In this document: piece by piece, positions 1 to 11,681 of the stretch
Numbering within the stretch: position 1 is the stretch's first letter
Layout: each line of letters opens with the position of its first letter
Notes under the pieces: generated by a model
Databases searched by the model: none
Seen by the model: only the letters and a program-made list of their open reading frames with translations
What the model was told of the DNA's origin: nothing
Position numbers and translations under genes: made by a program
Assembly (NCBI GenBank): GCA_964247055.1
Contig: OZ176051.1
Location: 12,152,001 to 12,216,000 of the forward strand
Source: Paragordius varius
Taxonomy: Eukaryota; Nematomorpha
DNA: 64,000 bases
Reading direction: 5' to 3'

Positions 1-110
1 ATAAAAATATTAATACATTTTCTGTACTTTAATGTATACCTTTAATTTAAAGTTGTTTTAAATTGAATAAATTTTTGATTAAGAGAGGAATTCATGCTAC
101 AATGAGAAGC

Positions 111-1354
111 TTAGGTATTTCCAAATATAATTTTGGTAAGTTTTGTCAAAGATCGATGTAGATTCCTATCGCACATCAAATATATTTGGACCACTGTTAT
201 CAGGTAAAACAAATCAATCCACATAACAAATTCCTTAAAATCCATCAAATAATCGAAATTAGGCGTTCCCTGTAAAGCTCGGTATATGAGATCATACAGA
301 TTAACAATAGTTTCAGGAAACATACAAATGAAATAGTAAATAGGTAAATACGTTGCTGTAGTTAAATTAAATTGGTTACATCGAGTTATGGTAGGAGAGT
401 TGCATTCTAAATGATTCTTATTACATTCCTTGTTTAGGGCTGACTCTCCATTAGCTGGTGGGGATTGAGGTTGGTTTGATTTAATACCTTGTGCATCTTC
501 GAAATTATGAATTGTATCGGTTGTTTTTAAAGCAATTTTTTTCCTTACAATTTGTGTCATTTTCGTCCATGTGGTTTCATGATTGGCTCCGGGTTTAGTT
601 AATTCACCACAAATGAGACACATACAAAATTTAGGATGATTGGATACACCATAAAATACTTTTAATTTTCGACTCACTAACCATGCGCAAACAACGATCA
701 CAATGATTGGGAAAAGGTGGAAAAAACACAATAAGATCCCAATGATAATGGATTGATATAGTACATAGTACAGTTGAAATTCATAGTATACCTCATTGTT
801 TGCAGTTAGGCAGGGGATGATTTGACTACTGAAACCGAGAATCCCATTCAACCCTAATTGAATGAGCCAAGTGACCCAGGGTAAGCTGATCCAATATTTT
901 TTGAGGGTGAGAACCCATTCCGTATATACGTAGGGTTTACTTAAAGCTAACCATTGATCAATCATAACGAAGCTTATGCACACAAAGCTATTGTAAAATA
1001 GGGATCTAGAAAACATTTTACTGTATATGTAGAATAGCAACCAATCATACTGTGGTACGGGTGAACCATAGTAATAAAATGGTAACTCTTCAAAATATCT
1101 ACTCCACATTAGCATGCAAACTACAATATTTTGTGCTGTATAAGTTTCCAGAAATAATAGGCTGGTTGTTTAATATGATTTAACACGGAGGTAAGAATCA
1201 ATAATCCTATAAGATTGCTAAATACGCCCATAAAAATTAATATCGGAACTAAACGTTGTCGAAATATTTCATTTCCAGGGCCCAAAACAATGTGGTCGGA
1301 GCAATTATCAATGTAATTCCTTTGAAAATCAATATCCATTTTCATGTTATTCAT
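111..1354 (-). CDS. Divergent rhodopsin-class GPCR, apparent frameshift in TM2
   Basis: Two overlapping-frame pieces together read like one seven-helix receptor. The first (1354-1121) has a short N-terminus and a TM1 with the GxxSN spacing typical of class A receptors. The second (1115-111) supplies a TM2 remainder, TM3 ending in DQW (where DRY is usual), long aromatic TM4-TM5 helices, a Cys-containing intracellular loop of about 70 residues, and a TM6 with a Pro in MFPE. No clear NPxxY is visible in TM7. The frame changes inside TM2 at about 1115-1150. I tested GT-AG mini-introns there and none restores phase, so it is a real frameshift, a sequencing error or a decaying gene. The ligand is unknown; layout loosely recalls invertebrate peptide receptors. 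It ends in TAA at 111. Both pieces read well away from the break, which argues against old decay. Confidence 0.6.
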
Positions 1355-1671
1355 AGTATTATATTAACTTTTATAAAATATTTAATATATATACGGGTAC
1401 AGAGGGGTAAAATATATGGTTATCGGAAAATAAATTAATTTTTTTTAGAGTTTATTTAAAAATAATTAGATAACACATGTATCGATATTTCTTTCCATTC
1501 CTAATATATACCAAATTTTGTTGACTCATATTTTTAATATTGAGATATTATATAGCTTTAATAGTAATAGTTAACCCCGCCCATCTTAAATATACCTTCG
1601 TCTCTATTCCCAACAATATTTATTACGGATGTTTTATGATTTAGAGATTGATTTTTCAAAAAAGTAGGCCA
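1355..1671. other. Short intergenic spacer
   Basis: AT-rich spacer upstream of the minus-strand receptor and upstream of the first exon-like segment of a plus-strand gene. I see no ORF, RNA gene or repeat in it. Confidence 0.5.
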
Positions 1672-1957
1672 CTATTTCAAAAAATGCTAAATATAAGTTA
1701 AAAAAACTTCAAATAGCGAGCGGAAGGCTAAATCTATCTCCAAAACTCGCACCGATTATAATCAAGCTACCCTTATACCCAAATCCCTATAACAGAAAGG
1801 TTTTTTACGAATTCAGTCCTCAAAAATCATGTTTTTATAACATTTTCCCGGGAATCGCTAGATCTTTTCAACGGTGCGCACAAATTATGGATCATTATCA
1901 ATCGACAGATATTGGTTTCAAAATTAATATCGAAGGGAATACCGTTAAAAACTAGAA
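1672..1957 (+). CDS. Internal exon of an unidentified gene
   Basis: After a TAG that can serve as a splice acceptor, one frame stays open for about 90 codons to a TAG at about 1955. It has balanced, protein-like composition (Pro, Tyr, Phe, Cys and Arg interspersed; motifs such as YPNPYN and FPGIAR) and is clearly less AT-rich than its flanks. The two other frames also look partly open, so this rests on composition alone. Likely donors are GTTTCA or GTTAAA near its end. It precedes other exon-like segments at about 2675-2765 (DEKIYASDIRKTWF) and 3150-3232 (MGMDIFHKIPLEEKW), and the open frame ending at 4327. These may be exons of one gene, but I could not join them by phase and do not recognise the protein. 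Confidence 0.35.
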
Positions 1958-2548
1958 AAGTTTTTTTAGTTTTTGCTGTTAACCAAAATTAAAACATCGG
2001 ATTTTATTGCACAATAGTCGAATAACAATAAAACAGTAAAACAACGCGTCACTTTTAAAGTTTATTCGTTTATGTGTTAATAAGATAATCCTAAAACTAA
2101 AAAATTTTACTTCATATAATCCTTGGACTTACATATGTTCACACTAAGGGTTCGCACGTTGGTTTTAAATTTATATCAAACTTGCGATTATGTAGTAAAA
2201 TATTTAAAATTTTATTTTAACTATTATTTTATATAGAGTCTATCCAATATATATCACGTTTAAATACCTAGATAATTAATTTTTAGGTTTTGAAAGAGCT
2301 TATTAAGCGTTGCGGATCGTAATTGCCAACCATTTTATATTCTGGAGTTTAGTATTTGATTAAGATTTTTCGTATTGGTCTGCCTTGTACCAACTATTTA
2401 AACTGGAAAGATTTACATGGCTTATCCATATAAAGGCATCAAATTTTTATCTAATTTTCTTCCAAGTAAAATATAATAATTTTAATGATGGATTTATCAC
2501 ACAGTTTATAAGCTAGTTGCTTAAAAACAAGCTAAACCTAAAATGGCA

Positions 2549-2573
2549 TTATATATATATATATATATATATA
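2549..2573. repeat. (AT)n microsatellite
   Basis: Pure AT dinucleotide run of about 24 bp. Confidence 0.9.
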
Positions 2574-3309
2574 CAATTAGGTATTTCATTTGAATTACTA
2601 CCAGGCTGGGAACAATCGTAAAAGGCAATCGGCGCATTCATAAAAAATTATATCCCTTAATTTAGATGAGAAGATTTATGCTTCTGATATACGAAAAACC
2701 TGGTTTATGAATAGCCGGTCTAAATTGAACTCAAACAAGGGAATTTACAATCGAACTAATATAAAAAAATAATAATTATCGATTAACGGATTTGAAAGAC
2801 TTAGGCCCAATTATAAATTAAATTTAATATTGACTAACACGATAAAATAAAAAAAATAGCCTAATATTTTTGTAACTATGGATTATTTGCAAATGATGAC
2901 AACTAAAATGTCCATTCGCTTTTAAGCTATTTTTAAGGGTCTGGAGATTAACATGGTAATAGAAAGGTTGACCGGCCGCATACATTAAGATAATGCAATT
3001 GGCTAATATTAAAACAGACGTATAGCCTTTAGAAATGTTATTCCGTGGGAAGGTGTATTTCAGGGTGATCTATAAATTTTAAATTTTGACATAAAGGCGC
3101 AATCTATTTAATGAACACTGACCATTATTAAGTTTAGTATATGGGTATGGATATTTTCCACAAAATCCCGTTGGAAGAAAAATGGTCATCCGTGTTTGAC
3201 GCTAATATAAATGAAAAACAAATCATATATTAATTTTTAAGGGGCCTATATGATGTTAAGATTTAATGAAGAATATATAAGATAACAATATTTAATTTGT
3301 AATAACACC

Positions 3310-3682
3310 CAGGGGCGTACCGAGGGGGGGGGGGGCAAGGGGGTGCATCATGCCCCGGGCGCCGTTATTTAAGGGCGCCTAAATGATTTTTTAAAATTAA
3401 ATTTTAATTATACAAAGGAGATTTCCCAGCAATTTAGGTAATAATCCCTATAATATACTCTATTATTCACCTAATTAGTACCATTGAATAAATTTAATAT
3501 CATATAAATATATATATTTAATAAATATAAAATTTATATGACTGTGCTGTCTTATCTATGGTGTTTAGGTTACAACATTTGTATTTTTATTTACTAAATT
3601 GTTTTATTGGCTTTTAAAAAAGGGGGGAGGGGCGCCATAAAAATTTTATGCCCCGGGCGCCGCAAATGCTCGTACCCCACTG
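3310..3682. mobile_element. Non-autonomous DNA transposon, hAT-like ends
   Basis: The left end CAGGGGCGTACCGAGG and the right end GTACCCCACTG form imperfect terminal inverted repeats of the CAGGG type used by hAT elements. Inside each end lies a GC-rich CCCCGGGCGCC palindrome, very different from the AT-rich host. There is no coding capacity, and no clean 8-bp target duplication is visible, so this is probably an old or recombined copy. Confidence 0.65.
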
Positions 3683-4084
3683 CACCATTCATATTTGCAG
3701 TTTTTTTATAAAATCCAAATTACTTATTTTGTACTAGTGATATTAGTAGGTAATAAAATGTTTTGTAGCGATTTATAAAATGTTTCGAAATGTGTTTTCA
3801 CTTATTGGCTTTAAAATTTATTTGGCACATACTAGAAACAGACAATGTCCATATTAATATTTTACCGTATTTAAAATAGCTTCGACAACAGAAATTGTTG
3901 CTTATTCATTGCCAAGTAGCCATACTTTTCATACTATCAACTACTAAAAAACATTATATATAAATTAAGACCAACCTATCTGTCTATTTATCATTAATCA
4001 ACCGAAATTCTATGTAAAATAAAAACGACCTTTGTATACAACTAAATACCATAAATCACAATTGATTGAAATATTTCGTTTTAT

Positions 4085-4327
4085 GTTAAAAGAGAAATGA
4101 AAGAAAAGGATATTCGTGATCAATTTGAAGAGACCGGATGTTATTCATTAAATAATTGGTTTTTCAAGTGCTGGAAAATTACGAATCCGGTAGAAATCAA
4201 ATTTAACAGATCGCTATTTTTGAATAGTGAGAAATCCAACAACTTTTTAATTCCACCTAGTGTCAATGTACTGCAACGGACGCCGTCAGAAGTCCAATTG
4301 TGTTTCGATCATGTTTGCTCAATGTAA
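4085..4327 (+). CDS. Last exon or small gene, unrecognised
   Basis: An open frame with balanced codon use runs from before the ATG at 4097 to TAA at 4325-4327. The product is about 76-80 residues, begins with a charged KEKDIRDQFEETG segment, has an aromatic NNWFFKCWK core and ends in CSM. The frame stays open a few codons upstream of the ATG, and an acceptor such as TTAAAAG lies there, so it may be the terminal exon of a gene whose earlier exons lie at 1.7-3.2 kb. A canonical AATAAA lies about 40 bases after the stop, fitting a real 3' end. I do not recognise the family. Confidence 0.45.
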   Translation, partial: VKREMKEKDIRDQFEETGCYSLNNWFFKCWKITNPVEIKFNRSLFLNSEKSNNFLIPPSVNVLQRTPSEVQLCFDHVCSM

Positions 4328-4854
4328 TTCAATATAAAATAAAATTTTATTTTATTTATTCCAATAAATAGTGCTTTCATACGAATTGCATGTATCTTTT
4401 GATAATCATCATAAAGTCATTTATAAGTTATTTTGGTGGTCATGCAAGTTTAATTATTTTTATGAAATTTCCGATTATATTTTTCAAAAGGTGTTATCAT
4501 TTTTAAATAAATTATTAAGATGTATAAAAAATTATTGAAAACATAGGCTTGTTTGAATTTTAAAATGGCTATTAACATAACAGGATGATACCATATTTAA
4601 CAAATTAATGGTATAATAACGTATAAAGTTATATCTAAGGAGATAGTTGAGCGGAACTAGGTTGGATTTTCAAATTATCTATTCAATATAATAATAAATG
4701 TTTCCTTCGTCTTTTCTTAAATGTTCTTGGTTTAACGTTCAAACTTTGGCACAGGATTAATAATTTAAATTTTCGTTTTATTTTAATATTGAATTAGATT
4801 GGCTGGAATCAATTTGTATTCTCATTAAATACACATGCACTATTTGAATTTCAA

Positions 4855-5095
4855 AAAGCAGGGATTGAAATCGGAACCGCATGGAACCGGAACCCGGTTC
4901 CAGGGATTTTAACAAGAACCGGTTCCATTGGGATGGAAACAATGCGGTTCCGGTTTCATTTCCCCGGGAACCACCCCAGTTCCGGTTTCAAAATTTCAGG
5001 AAACACCCGGTTCTTAAGAACCAACGCGGTTCCGGTTCCAACCGTTAGGGAACAGACCCGGTTTTCCACTTTTTTTAAAACCGGTTTCAAGCCCT
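4855..5095. repeat. GGTTCC/GGAACC-rich repeat tract
   Basis: About 240 bp densely filled with GGTTCC, GGAACC and CCGGTTCC words in both orientations. It is far more GC-rich than its flanks. Short related pieces occur near 10,785 and 53,190. It looks like a decayed palindromic satellite or the body of a small transposon; no ends could be defined. Confidence 0.6.
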
Positions 5096-5769
5096 GTTAA
5101 AAAGGTCAGGAAAAGGGATCTTTTATGATAAAAAAACTCGTAATCAGACATAGAAAAACCTAAAAAGCGTTAATATATGATTTATTATTTATAGCTAAAT
5201 TAAGAAAATTACGCATTAAATAGCAAAAACTGGCCGAATCGCGTCGAATTTCCAAATCTCAATAGGATTCATGGAGTTTATTGAGAAAATATTAATTTAA
5301 GCTCTGAAGTTTATTTAAAATTAACATTTAAATCGAATTTAGGGATCCCAATTTTACTCCCGATTTCAGGAAAATAATTTTGACATGAGGCCTTCCGCAG
5401 TTGGCACACCTGCAAAAATAAAAAATACCATTAATATTGAATAATTTCAAAGATATCGTGTCTTTATTTAATTAGTAAATTTATGTCTTTAGTAATTACC
5501 TTATTATTTATATACAAAATATCTTAAGCCCCTTAATTTAAAAAACATTGCATATTCTTATATAGATATGAATTTTGGTGAAAAGATCTTAAACAATTAT
5601 TTTCTGAAATGGAATTTTAAGCTTCCTGATAATAACAGTTTTGGTTTGAAATTAAAGAATACTCTTGTGACTTAAATGTTTTTATAATGCTGCCCGCAAA
5701 GAAATTTCTGTGACCCTAAAACTTAACGAACTGTAAAAAAGCTTTTTTACCTAAGGGGAAAAATGTTTG

Positions 5770-6493
5770 TTAATTCATTACCTTATGGGGTAGCTTTAAT
5801 CACAAAGCGATGTGAAATTTACTTAAAAAATATTTATATACTGCCGATTTTAAAAGTATGCTTTCTTTTTTTAGGCGGCTTATACAAAAAGAATTTTTAA
5901 AAAAATGTAAAATTGTAAAAAAAATCTTTATCCTAAACACTATTGCCACCATTTTTTTTATAAATTTTTTAACTCTTCATTACTTTTTAACGTTTCTAGC
6001 TTATCTTTTGAGGTAATATTATATTCTATAGCTCAATTTTGTTTATAAACTACAGTTTTTAAATAGTTAAAATCTAATTATCAGACATCGTTCTCGTGTA
6101 TTACATAAAAAACTCATTTTTTTCAGTTTTGGACTTCCAAAAATAATTGGACAGCTCCAAAAGACGATTGAAACGAACAGCTGATATTAAAATTTATAGT
6201 TTTTACTGATAAAATGTATTTTTGAAGCTTTGTAATTAATTAAAAACATTTCCAACCAAAATATGCAATTTTCTGCCTGTTGCACGTGATTTAAAAAAAT
6301 TATAAAAAATGGCGGCAAAAAAGTTGGAACTGACGATTTTTTACCAATTATTTTTTAATTTTTAGAGTATGCGCCTAAAAGTCTAAAAAAGGTTTATTTT
6401 TATTCATGCTTAATACTTTACTTATTTTTTATGTTATATAAATTTTGAATGGCTGTGGGCTATAAAACTACCCAAAAGGTAATGGAATGTTAA
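5770..6493. mobile_element. MITE family B, copy 1
   Basis: The left end (TTAATTCATTACCTTATGG) is the inverse of the right end (CCAAAAGGTAATGGAATGTTAA). The interior shares landmarks with the other copies: CTCCAAAAGACGATTG, a TGGCGGCAAAAAAGTT block and TATGCGCCTAAAAG. No ORF is present. It is a non-autonomous terminal-inverted-repeat element. Confidence 0.65.
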
Positions 6494-6545
6494 TTGATTA
6501 ACCGAAACATTCAAAAAGTAATTTATTTATAACTAAAACTATTTT

Positions 6546-7129
6546 AACACTTGGATACAACACACTCATTTTAGTCCTTCGATTCAAATTGGGGTAGTTA
6601 GATACCCCAGGCCTGTTTAAAATCAAACACTTTAAAAAGTATGGAAGCAATCGAAACCATGGCAAAATTTTGCACTTATAAAACCTTAATAAACCGAAAT
6701 ATATATTACATTTTATTCAAAAATACTTGATATTACTTATTTTGAGCTAAAACTGAAAGGTAAAAATTTAGTCAACATGATATTTCCCAAATTGTAAAAT
6801 TAAAAAATAATATAAAATAAACTGCTTTTTCTATTTCTATTAATGTTAGATGTAATTTATATAAAAATAAGCTTTAGTTTTACCCTTAAAATTGAATGAA
6901 GACGATATTTTGCAAAATTTTTGTAAAATAAAAATGGCGTTGAAGTAGTTTGAGATAAAACTTTTTTTTCAAAACAAAATTTTATCAAGTTATTTTGGCA
7001 TATTTATATAATATTTATCAGGATAGAAGCATAAATTTAAATTGGGACCGTTTCCCTCAGTAGTTTTTTAAAAATTTTAATTTATTACTCTGGGGTATTT
7101 AGATACCCCAATTTGAATCGAAGTGTTAA
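6546..7129. mobile_element. MITE family E with GGGGTA/TACCCC ends
   Basis: The segment TTCGATTCAAATTGGGG followed by an inner TAGATACCCC hairpin near 6580-6609 recurs inverted at 7091-7129. Outer bases are TAACACTT and AAGTGTTA, resembling family B ends, so the two may be related. The left end carries about 25 extra bases. There is no coding capacity. Confidence 0.65.
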
Positions 7130-7366
7130 TATGTAATTGCTTAAAAACATATTTTAGCAAGTAAACGAAATCAAATTGATTAATTTAAAACACATTATAA
7201 TTTTTTTAGAGCTTTAATTTCCAGTCAAAATATAAATTAATTAAAAATTTAAGCTTCACACCAAATATAGTTTATATTTATATTAAAGATATGTTAAAAC
7301 AGCATTATTGCGAATAAATTTTTATTTGAATAGATAAACATCTTAGAGTTATTTTATCATACGGTT

Positions 7367-10300
7367 ATGAGTTTCAACGGTGGCAAAAATAGATATATTT
7401 TAGCATGCTTGGTGTTATGGCTTATAATCTTATTATTTTTATCTCTTTATAAATTTTCATACCGTCAAAATACAGAAACAGATAAATCTGGTTTTGTATT
7501 GGCGGGTGCTCAGATTACACTTTTGCAGCAACAAAATAAAGAACTTTATAAGTTATTAGAAAACTTAAAAATGCATACTGGTCAGCCAGCAACTGCTACA
7601 AAAGCAGGCTATGACATTGGTATGATAATGTATTTATATGCTTTAGATGCTTTTTTGCAAAAGAAAGATGTTGGAATTTTAGAAACGCCTGAAATTTTGC
7701 AGGAAAAATATGTCCGAGATCTATATAAGGGTTTATCATATCTTTACGATTTCGTTAATACCCACATTACTGATTTAAATCACACAATTAATTCGGTTAG
7801 CAATCCGACCTCTCAACTTCAAAATGCAAACAACAAAATTAATCACATTCAAACATTTTTGAAAGACACTGTTAAGTAAATTTATATTTTTCATTATTAG
7901 GGATTTAATTAGCCACACTCTGGCAATCCGAGACATTGAAGATTCGATGTGGAAACTCGATTTGAATAAACGAATCTCTAATTTGGTTCGCAGAAGGATC
8001 GAATATATTCAAGTATATTTAGTTTTTAGATTATGGGTTTTGATACTATAATCTTAAACATGAACGAAAACGTTTTTGAATGCATTTCGTTTTTTATTTA
8101 AACATTCAATGATATTATTGTGTGGGTAACTACGGAAAATCATATCAAACAAAAGTTTATTTACAGAGTTTGATTTGTAAGTATTTATTTAATTGACATT
8201 TACATTTTTATGCGCCCAATATATTTAAACAACATTTTTTATTACTCTTTTACCATTATTTTTATCGAAGTAATAATTTTCCCTTTTCGCAAACTGATAA
8301 CTATGGTAAGTTCTATTTATATACCGTTTGGGGTGAATTTGCTATTAAAATTATTAATTTTATGAGATAGTCTAGTAAAACATCCAAATTTTCAGAAATT
8401 AACCTAGATCATCTACTCTACAGTGTTTAAATTCACAAGGCCTTGTAATTAAACAAATATTCTTATCATATCCTTAGAACCCTGCGAATTGTTCAACAGC
8501 CCACAAGCTTATATGTGATGTGGATAAGGCGTGTGGTTTTGGTTGTCAAATCCATCATCTTACATATTGCCTTATCATGGCTTACGCCAGTGGCCGAACT
8601 TTACTTCTGTCGGGCACTTCATGGAAATATGATTCCGCTGGGTTCGAACATGAATTTCAACCCTTAAGTCTAACCTGTAATGAACAAATGATTGCACACA
8701 ACGGCGTTTACCAAGGGCCAAAAAAAGAATTTTTAGATTCTGAAAAAGAAAATGTTGTTTTAAGAGCCTCTTGGAAAGGTAAAAATATTTTTGTAAGTTT
8801 ATTTAATAGAAATATAATTGATGTCGTTTACATTCACTCTCAAAGCAAATGATCTTTTTTATACTAATATCATTGCGTAATTTATCAATTTTTTGCATTA
8901 TGTAATTTTAGGCATTTTGCTTTGTAATAAAATTTTTTGTCTTGGAAGGAAATTTTTTGAAGGAGGCTGAATTTAAATTGATGTTGAGCTGTATAATAGT
9001 AAACTTGTGATAATACTATTTTAGAAATATATTAAGTTGTTTTACATAGGATAAACTTTATAAATGGTTTGTCATTATCAAACGCTACAAAATGTTACCG
9101 TAAAATAATATTATACCATTATGGTTTATATAAAGAGATAGTTTTTACCTATCAGACGATTTAACGCTTTTTATTATATTAATTCAACGATAATTTATAG
9201 TGTTAGCCTCATTCAGGCGAGTGTAAAAATTTTCATGTATATAATGAATATATTAATTATTTGACCTTTATGACAAAGTGAATTATCACAAACTGTATAT
9301 ATTATACATTGCGTTTATTTTTAAGATCTATACAGCTAATTTTTGCAACCCTTATAATGATCCTTTTAAAATAAGCAAAGCAACTTCCATAAACTAATAA
9401 ACTCTTGCTAATAAATAATTTTCCTTTTTATAGCTATCTTCGTTCTTCTAAGTTGAATGTAAGTGATGAACAAAAATAGTTTAGAAAAATTGACATTAAT
9501 TAACTTGAGAATACATTTGAATATTGTTAAAAACTGATTTATTTTTAATTTTTGGATAATTTTTCTCCATCTATATGCTTTTTTAAATTCGCTGTGACTT
9601 TTATCATAAATAAATTTATTTCATATCGTGTATTTTAGACGATAACTCATTCTTAACTTCGTCTAAGGATGTTCCCGTCATAGATTTACCCATCATTGAT
9701 GCAATCAAAAGTAAATTTTTCCCTTTGGCCATACCCACAGACCTGAGCGCTTTGATTGAAGCATTCCATGGGAGACCTGAAGTATGGTGGCTTTCCCAAT
9801 TTGTTGCTTACATTTTAAGACCCGGTCCTAACTTGAATCAATTGGTACAAAAACTTCGTAAGGGGTGGCGTGGTCGATTTGATTCACCCATAGTTGGGTA
9901 TAAATATTATACTTATTATTTTATTTCATTCATTGTCATTTTTTTATAAGAAAAAACAGTTATAACTCAAATGGTTTTGGTCTCAGTTTTAGTAATATAT
10001 TTTTAGATACAAATTATTTAGCTAATGAGAGTTTGAGTGGTTGATCTATTGATAGTTGGCTAACACTATTTATTTTTATCACTTAAATTATTTAGGTTTA
10101 TTTATTCGAAAAAAACGGTTGTTTTGGGCAAATGGTTATTTATTGGTTTAAATTAAGTGTTTGAGGTCTAATTATTTGTTTTTTCGTTATATGTTTTCAA
10201 AAGTAGAGAGCTACCATAAGTTATGAATAGATGCGAATAACAAAAATAAAATAAATAAAATATTGTATATGTTAATGAATATACTCTTTAGTTTAGTCGA

Positions 10301-11636
10301 TTTAATTTTTCTATAGTTAGGTATGAATTATCTTTAACTTTCATTGGAGTTTTAGTTTTTTTTCACAAGAAAACAGTCGGGTGTTAGACTTTTGTGGTTC
10401 TGTGTTTTAGTTTTTATATAAAAACGGTTTTCTATTTTGGTACTTTTTAAAATAAATTTAGAATTAACCAATATTTTGAATATTATGTAAATAATATTGA
10501 TAAAAACACAATATCAAAATATGTTATAAAAATAATTTTCCACGGATATGAATACCTTTGGGGTATTTCATTATTTTTTTCACTAAAAATCGGTTCCGAA
10601 TTTAGCCTCTTTGGGTAAAAACAATTTTGGATAAATTTTGTTAAATAAGAATTTAATAAAATCCAAATAAATGTGTGCAAAAAATAAACATATCAGCTAG
10701 AAAAAATTTTATAGTCTAAAATATGTAGAGCTTTTTTGATTTATGGAGAAATATTTGAAAAAATAAGGTTATATTTTTTTGGAACCGCGGTTTCAGTTCC
10801 AAAAATTATTTCAGACTGTTTTCTTTTTTTGAACATATTTTATCATGATTGTAAGCTTTGGGCTGTGGAGTGATATAACTTTTAATATGTTAATTTAATA
10901 TATAAGTCCTTAATTCTTTAAAAGTGGTTTGCAAGATATTTTAAAATTTATATTTTTTATTTTAAAATTTTCTCAGTTTGCAAGATATATTAACTTCATA
11001 AGTTTTAAATTACAAATTTCTTAATAGTTAGTTAAGTATATGCCTTGGATGATATAAATCTATGTGTCCACACAAAAATATCCTATATTGAAAATTTTTA
11101 GCTACTTTTTAACTTTAAAAGTTTGCTACATTGTTTCAAACTATATTCCATGTTGTTGTTTGTTTGTATAACAATCAAAATTCAAACTTACTTGTTTTTA
11201 TCTGATAAAAACATTTAGTGTCCACGTTCGGAGAACAGATAAGATTGGAACAGAAGCCAATTTCCACGATATAACGGAGTATATGAATCATGTTGAACAC
11301 TATTTCACACTTTTGGATCGTAAATTAGCTTTTAATCATACTACAACAACAAAGGGGGCATATTCCAAAACGCGCGTTCCTCGACGTGTTTATCTAGCCA
11401 CGGATGATGTTAATGTCTTACACCAAGCCAAAACATTGTAAAAAAATTATGTTACCCTTTTTTAATTTTTCTATTGAGTCAATAACGGGTTGTTTAATTT
11501 GTTCCGCATATATGACTGAATAAAGAGTAAAAATTGTTATTTAGTTTAACCATATCGACACGGACATTTTTTCTGAGTTTACCCTATAATCATTCAATAA
11601 ATACTTTTTTTAATATTAAGCATAAAAATCTTTTTA

Positions 11637-11681
<45 letters not shown>

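Noticed and set aside
1110-1180. Mini-intron to explain the GPCR frame change
   Set aside because: The candidate GTG...CCAG segment of 25 nt ends in the wrong phase, and no other GT-AG pair works.
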